From Ruminococcaceae bacterium UBA3451 (GTDB lineage Bacteria > Bacillota > Clostridia > Oscillospirales > Acutalibacteraceae), in the NCBI GenBank assembly GCA_002378845.1, contig DFRY01000016.1, positions 3,944 to 21,075 of the forward strand: 17,132 bases of DNA, in the 5' to 3' direction. The notes under the pieces were generated by a model. It saw only the letters and a program-made list of their open reading frames with translations. It ran no database searches and was not told where the DNA came from. Below, one piece after another: positions 7,118-14,974 of this stretch. The stretch's first letter is position 1; every line of letters begins with the position of its first letter. The position numbers were made by a program, and so were the translations under genes.

Positions 7118-7157
7118 GGCGCCGGAATTGTTTTGACAATAATTCCAGCGCCTTTTT
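7118..7157 (+). terminator. terminator or attenuator after the small membrane gene
   Basis: GGCGC at 7118-7122 pairs with 7148-7152, and GGAATT at 7124-7129 with 7141-7146, with one mismatch between and a TTTTT run at 7153-7157. It lies inside the glnK1-amtB array, so termination may be partial. Confidence 0.8.
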
Positions 7158-7205
7158 GATTTTTATCCAAAATTGAATCATTTAAATTACGTAACGGGCA
7201 ACGGC

Positions 7206-7241
7206 GCCGGTTTCGAGTACTCGAAACCGGCCTTTCTTTTT
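7206..7241 (+). terminator. second hairpin with U-run, just before glnK2
   Basis: A perfect 26-base palindrome at 7206-7231, arms GCCGGTTTCGAGT and its complement, is followed by CTTTCTTTTTAT. It ends about 30 bases before the glnK2 ribosome site. No clear -35/-10 pair lies between it and glnK2, so it may attenuate read-through into glnK2-amtB. Confidence 0.75.
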
Positions 7242-7274
7242 ATATTACAACTTTAAAAGAGGAGATGGAACCCA

Positions 7275-7613
7275 GTGAAAAAAGTTGAGATGATTATTCG
7301 TCCAGAAAAGCTTGAGGAAGTCAAGGAGCTATTAAACGAGCTGCAAATTCACGGCATGACCACAACGATGGTATCCGGCTGCGGAAACCAGAAAGGCAGA
7401 AAGAAAATTTACCGCGGCACCGAATTCAGCATGAACCTTCTTCCGAAAGTAAAAGTAGAAACCGTTGTTCATGACGAAATTGTAAATGAACTGATTACAA
7501 AAGTTGCCGAGGCAGTACGAACCGGTGAAGTAGGCGACGGCAAAATTTTTGTTTACAATGTGGAGCAGGCGCTTAAAATTCGAACCGGCGAACGCAACGA
7601 GGAAGCTCTTTAA
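7275..7613 (+). CDS. glnK: PII nitrogen regulatory protein, copy 2
   Basis: 112 residues starting at GTG 7275 with a strong GAGGAGATGG ribosome site. It keeps Gln39, Lys58, Tyr46 and the signature TGEVGDGKIFVY. T-loop position 51 is Phe, not the modifiable Tyr, and position 101 is Lys instead of Arg. Residues 44-45 and 51-53 differ from copy 1 (KI and FSM here; SW and RDI in copy 1), so the loop that contacts targets has changed while the nucleotide core has stayed similar. It is directly upstream of amtB (98-base gap), making it the more typical glnK-amtB partner. The copies clearly arose by duplication. Confidence 0.95.
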   Translation: MKKVEMIIRPEKLEEVKELLNELQIHGMTTTMVSGCGNQKGRKKIYRGTEFSMNLLPKVKVETVVHDEIVNELITKVAEAVRTGEVGDGKIFVYNVEQALKIRTGERNEEAL

Positions 7614-7711
7614 CAGCACAGTTTCCCGCTTTTTACGTAAAACCCGCAGTTCGATCCTAATGCATACTTATTTTGTTGAGGATATTTTAATTTAAATCGG
7701 GGGTAATTGAC

Positions 7712-9280
7712 ATGAAAAAATTATGGAAGATTCTAGGCGTTCTCTCCGTGGTTATTGTCGCTGTCGCGCTGTTTTCAACGACTGCGTTCGCTGCCAGCAC
7801 CGGAGCAGACCCGACCGGCGCATCGTATGCCGCGGCGAAAGGGACTGAAACCATTCAGGATGTTGCGGTAGCAACAAGTCAGGCTCAGCTGAGCGCAAAC
7901 TTTGTTTGGGTTATGATTACCGGCTTTATGGTCTTCTTTTTCCAGTGCGGCTTTGCCATGGTGGAAACAGGCTTCTGCCGCGGAAAGAATGCGGCACACA
8001 CCATGACCATGAACTTCATGGTATTCCTGGTAGGCGCAATCGGCTACTTCCTTGTCGGCTTTGCACTTCAGTTCGGCGGTTCGGGCGGCAACGCAAACCT
8101 GGGTTCCGGCGGTTCCGCACTGAACGGCTTGCTTAGTATTCCGGGATTCGGCGGAATTTTAGGCTACAAGGGCTTCTTTTTACAGTCCGGCGGTACATAC
8201 GACGCCGGCATATACGCCCTGTTCTTCTTCCAGATGGTGTTTATGGATACAACCTGCACCATTCCAACCGGAGCCATTGCAGAACGCGTAAAATATTCCG
8301 CGGTTGTAATTTCCTCTTTCTTCGTTTCCATGATCTATTACCCGCTGTTCGGCAACTGGATGTGGGGCGGCGGCTGGCTGGCAACCCTTGGTACGAACTT
8401 CGGCCTTGGCCACGGCGCGGTTGACTTTGCCGGATCTTCTGTTGTTCATGCAATGGGTGGAATGATGGCGTTTGCCGGTGCAATCATCATCGGGCCGAGA
8501 ATCGGAAAATTCAAAAAAGACGGTACCGCAAGAGCATTCCCCGGTCACGATATTCCTATGGCGATTATCGGCACAATTATCCTGTTCTTCTGCTGGTTCT
8601 CCTTCAACGCAGGCTCTACCCTCAGCGCAGGGGACTTCCGCCTTGCGGTTGTTGCAACCAACACGATGATTGCCGGTGCAATCGGCGGTTTAGTCGCAAT
8701 GTTCTATATGTGGATCAAATACGGCAAACCGGACCCGTCCATGACCTGCAACGGTGCTTTAGCCGGGCTGGTTGCCATTACGGCGCCCTGTGCGTTTGTT
8801 AACGGAATTGCTTCTTTCTTTATCGGAGCAGTTGGAGGCATTTTAGTATGCGTTGCCGTTCCGTTTATTGAAAACAAGCTGAAAATCGATGACCCGGTCG
8901 GCGCTATTTCCGTTCACTGCCTTAACGGTGTTTGGGGTATACTCGCTCTTGGATTATTCGCTGACGGAACCTATGGCGACGGATTTAACGGCGTTGCCGG
9001 CGGAGTAAGAGGTCTTTTCTACGGGGATCCGACCCAGTTGGTCGCACAGTTGATTAACATTCTGGTTCTGATTGTTTGGGGCTTCGGTGTTTCCTATGTA
9101 TGGTTCAAGGCTCTGAATAAATTCTGGGGCTTAAGAGTAGATGTAGAAACCGAAATCGAAGGCCTTGACCTGGACGAAATGGGTGCCCTTGCTTACCCGG
9201 ATTTCGTTTTGCAGCAGTCCGAACTCGACATGGTTTCCCCCGATCCTGATATTGTTGAAAAATATGTAAAAAGAGCTTAA
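7712..9280 (+). CDS. amtB: ammonium transporter, Amt family
   Basis: 522 residues. It conducts ammonium/ammonia across the cytoplasmic membrane as a trimer. A typical signal peptide, hydrophobic at 4-27 and ending TTAFA-AST, precedes eleven expected membrane helices. The pore twin histidines are in VVHAMGG (His246) and ISVHCLNGVWG (His402). Other family blocks are FQCGFAMVETGFCRGKN, DTTCTIPTGAIAERVKYS and FSFNAGSTLSAG. The extracellular stretch at about 122-165 is glycine-rich and rather long, and a roughly 40-residue acidic cytoplasmic tail follows the last helix; both explain the size above the usual 400-450. ATG 7712 has GGGGGT upstream. Co-occurrence with two glnK genes points to PII gating of this channel. 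A terminator closes the locus. Confidence 0.96.
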   Translation: MKKLWKILGVLSVVIVAVALFSTTAFAASTGADPTGASYAAAKGTETIQDVAVATSQAQLSANFVWVMITGFMVFFFQCGFAMVETGFCRGKNAAHTMTMNFMVFLVGAIGYFLVGFALQFGGSGGNANLGSGGSALNGLLSIPGFGGILGYKGFFLQSGGTYDAGIYALFFFQMVFMDTTCTIPTGAIAERVKYSAVVISSFFVSMIYYPLFGNWMWGGGWLATLGTNFGLGHGAVDFAGSSVVHAMGGMMAFAGAIIIGPRIGKFKKDGTARAFPGHDIPMAIIGTIILFFCWFSFNAGSTLSAGDFRLAVVATNTMIAGAIGGLVAMFYMWIKYGKPDPSMTCNGALAGLVAITAPCAFVNGIASFFIGAVGGILVCVAVPFIENKLKIDDPVGAISVHCLNGVWGILALGLFADGTYGDGFNGVAGGVRGLFYGDPTQLVAQLINILVLIVWGFGVSYVWFKALNKFWGLRVDVETEIEGLDLDEMGALAYPDFVLQQSELDMVSPDPDIVEKYVKRA

Positions 9281-9291
9281 ATCCTCCCGAA

Positions 9292-9322
9292 AAAGACCTT
9301 CCGGCTGTACCGGAAGGTCTTT
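9292..9322. terminator. bidirectional terminator between amtB and the transglycosylase gene
   Basis: AAAGACCTTCCGG at 9292-9304 pairs exactly with 9310-9322 across a 5-nt loop, with TTTCTT to the right and AAAAA to the left, so it can serve both the amtB transcript and the converging minus-strand gene. Confidence 0.88.
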
Positions 9323-9346
9323 CTTATTTCTGGCTATACGCAAAGA

Positions 9347-10084
9347 TTATGCCAGTCTTTTTATCTCATCAATTTTAGCAATGACATTTCTGGAATAATT
9401 GGTGGAATAAACTCCGTTATTCCATAGCTTTTTTGCGCCCGCTTCCCCTCGGTTATACACCATAAGCGCCTGATTTAAATTGCTGTATTTATCCACGATT
9501 CCCGAAAGCATGTATACGCCGGCCTTTATGTTTTGCTTCTCGTCCAATAAATCGGTAACCTTCAGTGTCTTTCGCAGAAAATCCTTATGGCAAATATTAA
9601 TCTGCATCAGGCCGTAATCATCGGTTTTACTGATCATATTCGGATTGAAGTCGCTTTCTACATTAATCAGTGCCAGTACCAAATCGGCAGGAACTTTTTT
9701 TGAGGCACACTCGTCGAACAGGTAATCCTGCAGATCGTTTGACAAAGGCACGTCATAGTATTGCCTGATGGCCTGCTTAGGCGTAAGCGTACCGGAGGAT
9801 GCCGGCACCGGCTGTGAATTTGCTTTTTTCGTTTCCGACACGCTTTCCGAACTGACCGTCTGACTAAAATGCGGATTTACTGTCGGAACGGCAATTTCGC
9901 TGCTTACCGAACTGACTGAGTTTAATATTGAACCCGATTGTGCGCTTTGCGGAGCAGAAGAAGACGAAGACGGCTGCGCCACAGCCTGCGGAGCAGACTG
10001 TACCGAATAATGTACACCGATAACTACCATGATTGAAATCATGAGAAGCGCATATAATAATCCTCTCGATTTATCGCTTGCCAT
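9347..10084 (-). CDS. membrane-anchored lytic transglycosylase (SLT domain)
   Basis: 245 residues. It cleaves the glycan strand of peptidoglycan, leaving 1,6-anhydro-muramoyl ends. A membrane segment at about 9-27 anchors it; a Ser/Ala/Gln/Pro-rich linker (30-100), low in complexity, would span to the wall; the SLT domain covers about 115-240. The catalytic Glu is Glu143 in LINVESDFNP; YGLMQIN (157-163) and MVYNRGEAGAKKLW (208-221) complete the fold. The N-terminus lacks a lipobox, so it is a signal anchor or cleaved signal rather than a lipoprotein. The start is supported by AAGAGGAGCAAGG upstream. It is monocistronic, with its own 350-base upstream region. Confidence 0.88.
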   Translation of the reverse strand: MASDKSRGLLYALLMISIMVVIGVHYSVQSAPQAVAQPSSSSSAPQSAQSGSILNSVSSVSSEIAVPTVNPHFSQTVSSESVSETKKANSQPVPASSGTLTPKQAIRQYYDVPLSNDLQDYLFDECASKKVPADLVLALINVESDFNPNMISKTDDYGLMQINICHKDFLRKTLKVTDLLDEKQNIKAGVYMLSGIVDKYSNLNQALMVYNRGEAGAKKLWNNGVYSTNYSRNVIAKIDEIKRLA

Positions 10085-10386
10085 TGTAGTTCCTTGCTCC
10101 TCTTTCTAAAAAATAATATTCTTGCAAAGACTGAAAAAACAAGTAACAATTTATATTTTTCCCGGTTTTCGGAAGAATATTCTATTTCTAAAAAATTATG
10201 TAATTATTTTGTTACCCTTTTGTCATAGTATTCAAAGCCCAACAATCGTGTACTTAATATAATTTGGTGCTTCTCCCCCCTGCACTGCAAAAACCTGCAA
10301 ATCGGATGGGATCAGACAGGAGAAAGTTGTCGAGTATCATTCGTAATTTTTACTCACCGCGAAAATCTTTCTGATGCAAAGAAAAA
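10085..10386 (-). other. long intergenic region upstream of the transglycosylase gene
   Basis: About 300 bases without a supportable gene. No convincing -35/-10 pair was found in the direction of the downstream gene. TTCTCC at 10271-10276 and GGAGAA at 10319-10324 could close a hairpin containing CTGCA repeats. A TATAAT at 10258-10263 on the plus strand has no matching -35. No known riboswitch or small RNA was recognised. Confidence 0.4.
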
Positions 10387-10410
10387 AACGCCCGCCTGAA
10401 AGCGAACGTT
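10382..10410 (-). terminator. terminator after the Gfo/Idh/MocA gene
   Basis: On the minus strand AACGTTCGC (10410-10402) pairs with GCGGGCGTT (10395-10387), including two G-T pairs, across a 6-nt loop, and is followed by a T-run (complement of 10382-10386). Confidence 0.82.
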
Positions 10411-10435
10411 TTTCGTCGTAATAAAAGTATGAGGT

Positions 10436-11416
10436 TTAACCGAATTTAATTTCCGCCTGTTCCCGAATCGTTTCCATCGCTTCGCTTACCTGCACGGCAA
10501 GCTTACAAGCATACTGGTATTCTCCTTCATAACGTGACCGATTGGTAATGTAATTATAAAAACTGCGGGCTTCGCCGCTCATTGCGCTGTCTTTCGGATT
10601 TTCACCGACCACCGTTTCCTGCGTTGAGTCATTCCATATAATTCGAATTCCGGTCAGTTTGGAAATAGAATCGATGACGATAGTTCCTTTGTCCCCTAAA
10701 ATTTCGGAGCCAATTCGGCTTTGCCCTGTTTTGGAATAGCTTAAGTTTACCTGCTTGTCCTCGTATGAAAAGATGCTGTTGCCAAAACCGTCTGCTCCGG
10801 TTGTGAGGAAACCCGCCGCGGCGGTGATTTTTTCAGGCAGCCCGAAAAAATCCAGCGCCGGGTAAACGCAGTAAACGCCCAAATCCATCAAACAGCCTGT
10901 GGCAAACTTCGGGTTAAATATATTGGGTACTTCGCCGCTTAAATAGCTTTTATATTTGGAAGAAAGCTGGGAATAATCGAACCGCGCAGTCGTAATTCGC
11001 CCGATTTTCCGAATGGCTTCTTTCAAAAGCAAGCGAGCCGGAAGATGCAGCATGATAATTGCTTCCATGTAAATCACATGATTCTGCTGTGCCAATGTTA
11101 GCAATTCTTTCACCTGAACGGAAGTAACGGTAATCGGCTTTTCACACAGCACATGCTTGCCGTGTTCCAAAAACACCTTGCACTGTTCATAATGCAGAGA
11201 ATTGGGGCTGGCTACATAAACCGCTTCAATATCATCACTGGAAGCCATTTGTTCCAAATTCGTAAAAACAGTTTCTACTGCATACTTTTTTGCGAATTCA
11301 ACACCCTTATCAAAATTTCTGGAATAGACGGCGGCAAGTTCCAGACCGTCCACCAATTTTGTACTTTGAATAAATTGATCGGTAATCATGCTTGTGCCAA
11401 CGGTTCCGAATTTCAT
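10436..11416 (-). CDS. Gfo/Idh/MocA family NAD(P)-dependent oxidoreductase
   Basis: 326 residues. The N-terminal Rossmann domain (1-120) begins MKFGTVGTSMITDQF, with the dinucleotide-binding GTVGTSMI and the family motif CEKPIT (91-96, Lys93); the C-terminal alpha/beta domain (about 125-326) contains the GCLMDLGVYCVYPA block typical of the family. Members oxidise or reduce sugars, inositols or related cyclic polyols; the substrate here is not predictable. The start at ATG 11416 is preferred because AAAGGAGAT lies 7 bases upstream and the Rossmann strand then starts the protein; a longer frame to 11440 adds eight non-conserved residues over that ribosome site. It is separated from the upstream HAD gene by a terminator, so it has its own promoter, not clearly recognised. 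Confidence 0.88.
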   Translation of the reverse strand: MKFGTVGTSMITDQFIQSTKLVDGLELAAVYSRNFDKGVEFAKKYAVETVFTNLEQMASSDDIEAVYVASPNSLHYEQCKVFLEHGKHVLCEKPITVTSVQVKELLTLAQQNHVIYMEAIIMLHLPARLLLKEAIRKIGRITTARFDYSQLSSKYKSYLSGEVPNIFNPKFATGCLMDLGVYCVYPALDFFGLPEKITAAAGFLTTGADGFGNSIFSYEDKQVNLSYSKTGQSRIGSEILGDKGTIVIDSISKLTGIRIIWNDSTQETVVGENPKDSAMSGEARSFYNYITNRSRYEGEYQYACKLAVQVSEAMETIREQAEIKFG

Positions 11417-11477
11417 ACTGTAATCTCCTTTATTTCCCAATAATCTTATCCTTTGAATATACTGTTTATTTCAACAG

Positions 11478-11505
11478 AAAAAGGCGGCTGAACTGCCGCC
11501 TTTTT
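11478..11505 (-). terminator. terminator at the end of the HAD hydrolase gene
   Basis: GGCGGC at 11483-11488 pairs with GCCGCC at 11495-11500 around a 6-nt loop, extended by A/T arms. The minus-strand T-run is the complement of 11478-11482. The hairpin overlaps the last base of the hydrolase stop codon; the symmetric tails would allow action on both strands. Confidence 0.85.
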
Positions 11506-12113
11506 CATACGGTTACTCCGGCGTCTTTTAGTGCGTCTTTCAGTGCATTGACGTCCTGACTAAAACAAAATCCTTGTATCCCCGCCTGTTTTGCTGCCGC
11601 AATGTTTTCGGGCATATCGTCAATGAAAAAGCATTCCGCGGGATTTAGTGCAAAACGTCCCAAAAACAGCTGATAAATTTCTTTTTCCGGTTTAATAAAA
11701 TGGACGTCTGCGGAAATAAATTCCCCGTCCATACAGGAGGTTGCCGGCATAATATGGCGGAACAAATGATACCGCGTACTTACATTGGACAGAAGATACA
11801 AATGATAGCCGTTCTTTTTCAGCTGCAGTGCCAGTGCATTGGTTTCCGCAATCGGCTTTAAGTATTCATGCCAGTGTTCCCAGATTTGCCGCGCCACAGG
11901 GTGCAGGCGCGCGGGAATACGTTCACATACCAACTGGATAAAATCGTCCGGGTCAACGGTTCCGCGATCATTATTCAGCCATTCCGGCGCCCGGAACATT
12001 TTTTCATATATTTCGGCGGCATCGGCCTCATCCTGAATAAATTCCGATATGTATTCCTTCGGTTTATATTCCACAAGTACCCAACCCATATCAAAAACAA
12101 TATTTCGAATCAT
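11505..12113 (-). CDS. HAD-superfamily hydrolase (YihX-like phosphatase)
   Basis: 202 residues. HAD enzymes use an aspartate nucleophile to cleave phosphate esters. Motif I is FDMGWVL with Asp8; the second Asp of the usual DxD is Gly10, as also in YihX-type FDLGNV sequences. Motif II is LLSNVS (Ser109), motif III IKPEKEIY (Lys141), motif IV FFIDDMPENI (Asp165, Asp166). The helical cap at about 15-90 makes it subclass IA. YihX relatives act on sugar phosphates such as alpha-glucose-1-phosphate; whether this one does is inference. AGGTGG precedes the ATG. It lies 47 bases downstream of the diguanylate cyclase gene with no terminator between, so the two are probably co-transcribed. Confidence 0.88.
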   Translation of the reverse strand: MIRNIVFDMGWVLVEYKPKEYISEFIQDEADAAEIYEKMFRAPEWLNNDRGTVDPDDFIQLVCERIPARLHPVARQIWEHWHEYLKPIAETNALALQLKKNGYHLYLLSNVSTRYHLFRHIMPATSCMDGEFISADVHFIKPEKEIYQLFLGRFALNPAECFFIDDMPENIAAAKQAGIQGFCFSQDVNALKDALKDAGVTV

Positions 12114-12160
12114 ATTATTCCACCTGCTATTTCAATTTTCAATCTGCACTGAGTCTGTCA

Positions 12161-14416
12161 CTAAGTATTGGATTTTCCGCTGTTTTTGACAAAACGGGTA
12201 ATATCTGTTTGACAGACCAGTGCCTTTTTTCCGCCTTCCCAGTCAACCGGCGCCGAAGTCGCACTGAACCATCGATCCCGTTTTGCATCATAAACATCGG
12301 AACTGGCGGCTTCCCCCGTACGCTGTAATTCTCCTGTTGGACAGTTTTCGCAGGGTTCCTCCCGCTTTCTAAGCGTCTGGTAACAAATATCCCCTTCTTT
12401 TACACCGGGCGAAGCACGTCTCACTGTTGAATTAAAATACATAAGACGGTAATTATCCGGGTCAACCACATAAGACCATAATTGAATATTATCCGTCATT
12501 GCCTGAAATAAATCGCGTTCCACTTTTAACCCTTGTCGAAGACGGTACTTTGTGAGAAAAGAACCGATTATTTTCCCAATTTCAATCAGCGTTTCCAGTT
12601 CGTCTTCCTGACAGTAAGTTCGAAAGTCAAACCCTAATACCGCCCGCAGCTCGTCGCCGTCGTACACCGGGCACTGAAGCAAACTTTTTACCCCGCGGGA
12701 TCTGAGCAGAAGAATCGCTTCACTTTCTTCTTCTTCCTCTAAGTCCGGACAAAAGTAAAAGCCATTGTTCAAAAAATGGGAACGCATCCCGCTGAAATCC
12801 CCGTAAAGGAGCGTTTCATTTTCTTCGCGGTTTTGCGCTTCCATATTCCACTCGTAAGTGCATAAAAAGCCTTTCCGGCTCTTTTCATAAATATATACCC
12901 GCTCGGCAGAGAACTCCCGCCCGACCATGCGTAAGATAAATTGGATCGCGCCGTGGCTGTCTTTCGTTTCACACAGCATTTCGTAAATATCCATGGTGAG
13001 GGAATTTTTCATAATCTGCTGGGAACTGCGCCGAAGCGGGTGTGTGCCGGAACCAGCCCCCCGTTCCCCGGCTCTTTCCTGTTCGCCAAAAATAACAAAG
13101 CCGTCTTTTCCGCGCGCCTTTGCTTCGTAAAGCGCAGAATCCGCGTTCTTAAACAACTCGTAAAAATTCTTGCCGTCCTTTGGATAGATGGAGATCCCGA
13201 CGCTTCCGGAAATTTTATAATCTTTATTTTCCCCGGTATAGGTTTCGCGAAAAATGTCGCACACGGCCTGCGCTTTTTGCGCTATCTTCTCGTTGCTGCC
13301 CACATTTTTCAGAAAAACCACAAATTCGTCCCCGCCGAAACGGCCCAGAATATCCGTACTCCGGAAAAGTGTGCGAAGCTTTGTTGATATTTCAGACAAA
13401 ACCGCATCCCCGAACAAATGGCCCAGATTATCGTTAACTCCCTTAAAATTATCCACATCGATAATCATTAACGCATGGCGAATATTCCCGTCCGTCGCCC
13501 GAAGGCAGGAACGAATATAGGACTCGACCGCGACTTTATTGTATAACCGGGTAAGCGGGTCCCGCTGGGCGCTGGAAATCAGTTTTTCCCTTTCCCGCAT
13601 TCGTTCGTCTATATCGGCAATTTTTCCGATTGCCTTAACCGGGTTGCCTAATTCATCGCTCAAAACGGTAATGCTCACACTGGTCCATATGTAACCGCCC
13701 CCTGCCTTTCGAATGCGCACTTCCAATTCACCGGAAGGAATACCCTGTCGGGCGCGCTCCACAATTTGCAGTAAGGCTGCTTTATCGTCCTCGTAAATCA
13801 GTTCTGAATTCGGAAGAGAGGCAAGAACGTTTTCACGGGGCAGCGGGTACCCGAAAAGGTCGTCCCACTTTGAGGTTGTATAAATCGTATCGTTTTCAAA
13901 GTTATATTCAAAAAATATATCGTTCAACTGTTCTGTAATCATTCGGTAGCGTTCCTGTTCACTTTGAAGCCTTTGGCTGAGCAGTTTTTCACTGGTTATG
14001 TCAATAAAAATACAGCGAATTACGTTGCGGCCCTGGCTGTCCTCCGAACAAAGGGCATTTACCCTGACCCAAGTAGGCCGGCCGTCCTTCCGCGCTATGC
14101 GGCATTCAAATTTGATTTCGCTCCCAAAACGCAGCTGTCCCTCTACATTCGCTTCAAGTGCCTTATACTCTGTTGTAGTAAAAAGCAATTGAAAAATTTC
14201 CAAGCCGGTTTTGCCGTCCAAATCTTCCCGCGTATAGCCGCAGATTCGGTAAAATCCGTCGTTTGCGTACAGCAAGGTAAGGCCTTCGTCGTGCGCAAGC
14301 TGCACTACTCCGCCCGGAATACTATTGGTTATGGTTTCGAGCTCATCAAATGTCAGCTTTGCCGCGCCAAAGTGGTTTAACGGATTATCATCCATCCGTT
14401 TATTGCCTTGTTCCAT
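12161..14416 (-). CDS. multi-sensor diguanylate cyclase (PAS-PAS-GGDEF-GAF-PAS)
   Basis: 751 residues, no membrane helix seen, so cytoplasmic. Two PAS domains (about 25-145 and 150-278; PAC-type ends IRCIFIDITSEK and KAIGKIADIDER) precede a GGDEF domain (about 283-446) with RDPLTRLYNK at its start and an intact GGDEF at 361-365. An RxxD inhibitory site, RSTD at 352-355, lies exactly five residues before it, so product feedback is expected. After a Gly/Arg/Ser linker comes a GAF-like region (about 475-625), then a third PAS (about 635-742) with a Cys motif, CYQTLRKREEPCENCPTGEL. No EAL or HD-GYP domain is present, so it should make, not break, c-di-GMP. ATG 14416 has GAAAGGACAG upstream. GGDEF is normally C-terminal; here sensors lie on both sides. 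Confidence 0.92.
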   Translation of the reverse strand: MEQGNKRMDDNPLNHFGAAKLTFDELETITNSIPGGVVQLAHDEGLTLLYANDGFYRICGYTREDLDGKTGLEIFQLLFTTTEYKALEANVEGQLRFGSEIKFECRIARKDGRPTWVRVNALCSEDSQGRNVIRCIFIDITSEKLLSQRLQSEQERYRMITEQLNDIFFEYNFENDTIYTTSKWDDLFGYPLPRENVLASLPNSELIYEDDKAALLQIVERARQGIPSGELEVRIRKAGGGYIWTSVSITVLSDELGNPVKAIGKIADIDERMREREKLISSAQRDPLTRLYNKVAVESYIRSCLRATDGNIRHALMIIDVDNFKGVNDNLGHLFGDAVLSEISTKLRTLFRSTDILGRFGGDEFVVFLKNVGSNEKIAQKAQAVCDIFRETYTGENKDYKISGSVGISIYPKDGKNFYELFKNADSALYEAKARGKDGFVIFGEQERAGERGAGSGTHPLRRSSQQIMKNSLTMDIYEMLCETKDSHGAIQFILRMVGREFSAERVYIYEKSRKGFLCTYEWNMEAQNREENETLLYGDFSGMRSHFLNNGFYFCPDLEEEEESEAILLLRSRGVKSLLQCPVYDGDELRAVLGFDFRTYCQEDELETLIEIGKIIGSFLTKYRLRQGLKVERDLFQAMTDNIQLWSYVVDPDNYRLMYFNSTVRRASPGVKEGDICYQTLRKREEPCENCPTGELQRTGEAASSDVYDAKRDRWFSATSAPVDWEGGKKALVCQTDITRFVKNSGKSNT

Positions 14417-14488
14417 TTTTCTGTCCTTTCAAACAATACGATCGGTTGTTTTTAAGCAAAAGGAAATCCTGTCTTGACACACATTAAT

Positions 14489-14517
14489 GTTATATCATAG
14501 TTCACCCTCTTTTACAA
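14489..14517 (-). promoter_or_regulatory. sigma-A-type promoter of the diguanylate cyclase gene
   Basis: On the minus strand TTGTAA (14517-14512), a 17-bp spacer and TATAAC (14494-14489) lie about 75 bases before the start codon. Confidence 0.65.
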
Positions 14518-14528
14518 TGATTGACGGG

Positions 14529-14538
14529 GCAAATTTGC
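14529..14538. repeat. palindrome in the divergent cyclase/feoA region
   Basis: GCAAATTTGC is a perfect 10-base palindrome just upstream of the cyclase -35. It could be a regulator site; no match to a Fur or DtxR consensus was seen. Significance is uncertain at this length. Confidence 0.3.
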
Positions 14539-14640
14539 TGCGCCGAAATAGAAATTTGGATGGTACAAAAATCAGCAATTAAAATATTATAAGGTAAAGG
14601 GAAAAAACAGATAAGTTCTGCCCGGTTAGGAGGATTCCGA

Positions 14641-14877
14641 ATGGAGGATGTCTGCTCACTTTGCAATTTAAAAGTCGGCCAAACAGCCCGCGTAAAAGAC
14701 CTACGATCCACAGGGAGTATGCGGCGGCGACTTCAGGATATAGGACTGATTGAAGGTACCAGCGTGGTATGTGTTCAAAAAAGCCCGGCCGGCGACCCGA
14801 TTGCATTTTTGATTCGAGGTGCTGTCATCGCACTTAGGAACGAAGACAGTCAAAACGTAATAATAAGCATGGCTTGA
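14641..14877 (+). CDS. feoA: FeoA-domain ferrous iron transport protein
   Basis: 78 residues, the normal size for FeoA, a small SH3-like cytoplasmic partner of the FeoB ferrous iron transporter. Visible family features: CSLCNLKVGQTARVKDL, then MRRRLQDIGLIEGTSVVCVQKSPAGDPIAF and a final strand with ALRNEDSQNV. Ribosome site TAGGAGGA is close before the ATG. The gene is followed by a large hairpin and then the start of a feoB that is broken after its P-loop, so in this window FeoA has no intact partner; it may serve another FeoB elsewhere or be a relic. No iron-responsive operator was identified upstream. Confidence 0.9.
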   Translation: MEDVCSLCNLKVGQTARVKDLRSTGSMRRRLQDIGLIEGTSVVCVQKSPAGDPIAFLIRGAVIALRNEDSQNVIISMA

Positions 14878-14883
14878 TAAAAA

Positions 14884-14924
14884 CAATTCTGCAGCCGCAA
14901 AAACACTTTGCGATTGCAGAATTG
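14884..14924 (+). other. large intercistronic stem-loop between feoA and the feoB remnant
   Basis: CAATTCTGCA at 14884-14893 pairs with 14915-14924, and CGCAAA at 14896-14901 with 14907-14912, separated by two mismatches, around a 5-nt loop. No T-run follows, so it is not a standard terminator; mRNA stability or processing is possible. Confidence 0.65.
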
Positions 14925-14974
14925 CTTTGAAATGGCCCCAAATTGCTGTACTGCATACTGGAAGGATGATTGGA

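Noticed and set aside
7133..7138. TTGACA as -35 of a glnK2 promoter
   Set aside because: No -10-like hexamer at 16-19 bases downstream, and the motif lies within the loop of a terminator hairpin.
8180..8548. 122-codon minus-strand frame antisense to amtB
   Set aside because: Lies fully inside the conserved Amt pore region in another frame; no ribosome site or domain.
14474..14479. TTGACA as -35 of a feoA promoter on the plus strand
   Set aside because: The following sequence has no suitable -10 at the right distance; it lies in the cyclase leader.
14927..14974. Earlier ATG (14927) for the feoB remnant
   Set aside because: No ribosome site, overlaps no conserved FeoB sequence, and starts directly after a hairpin; ATG 14975 fits the family start.
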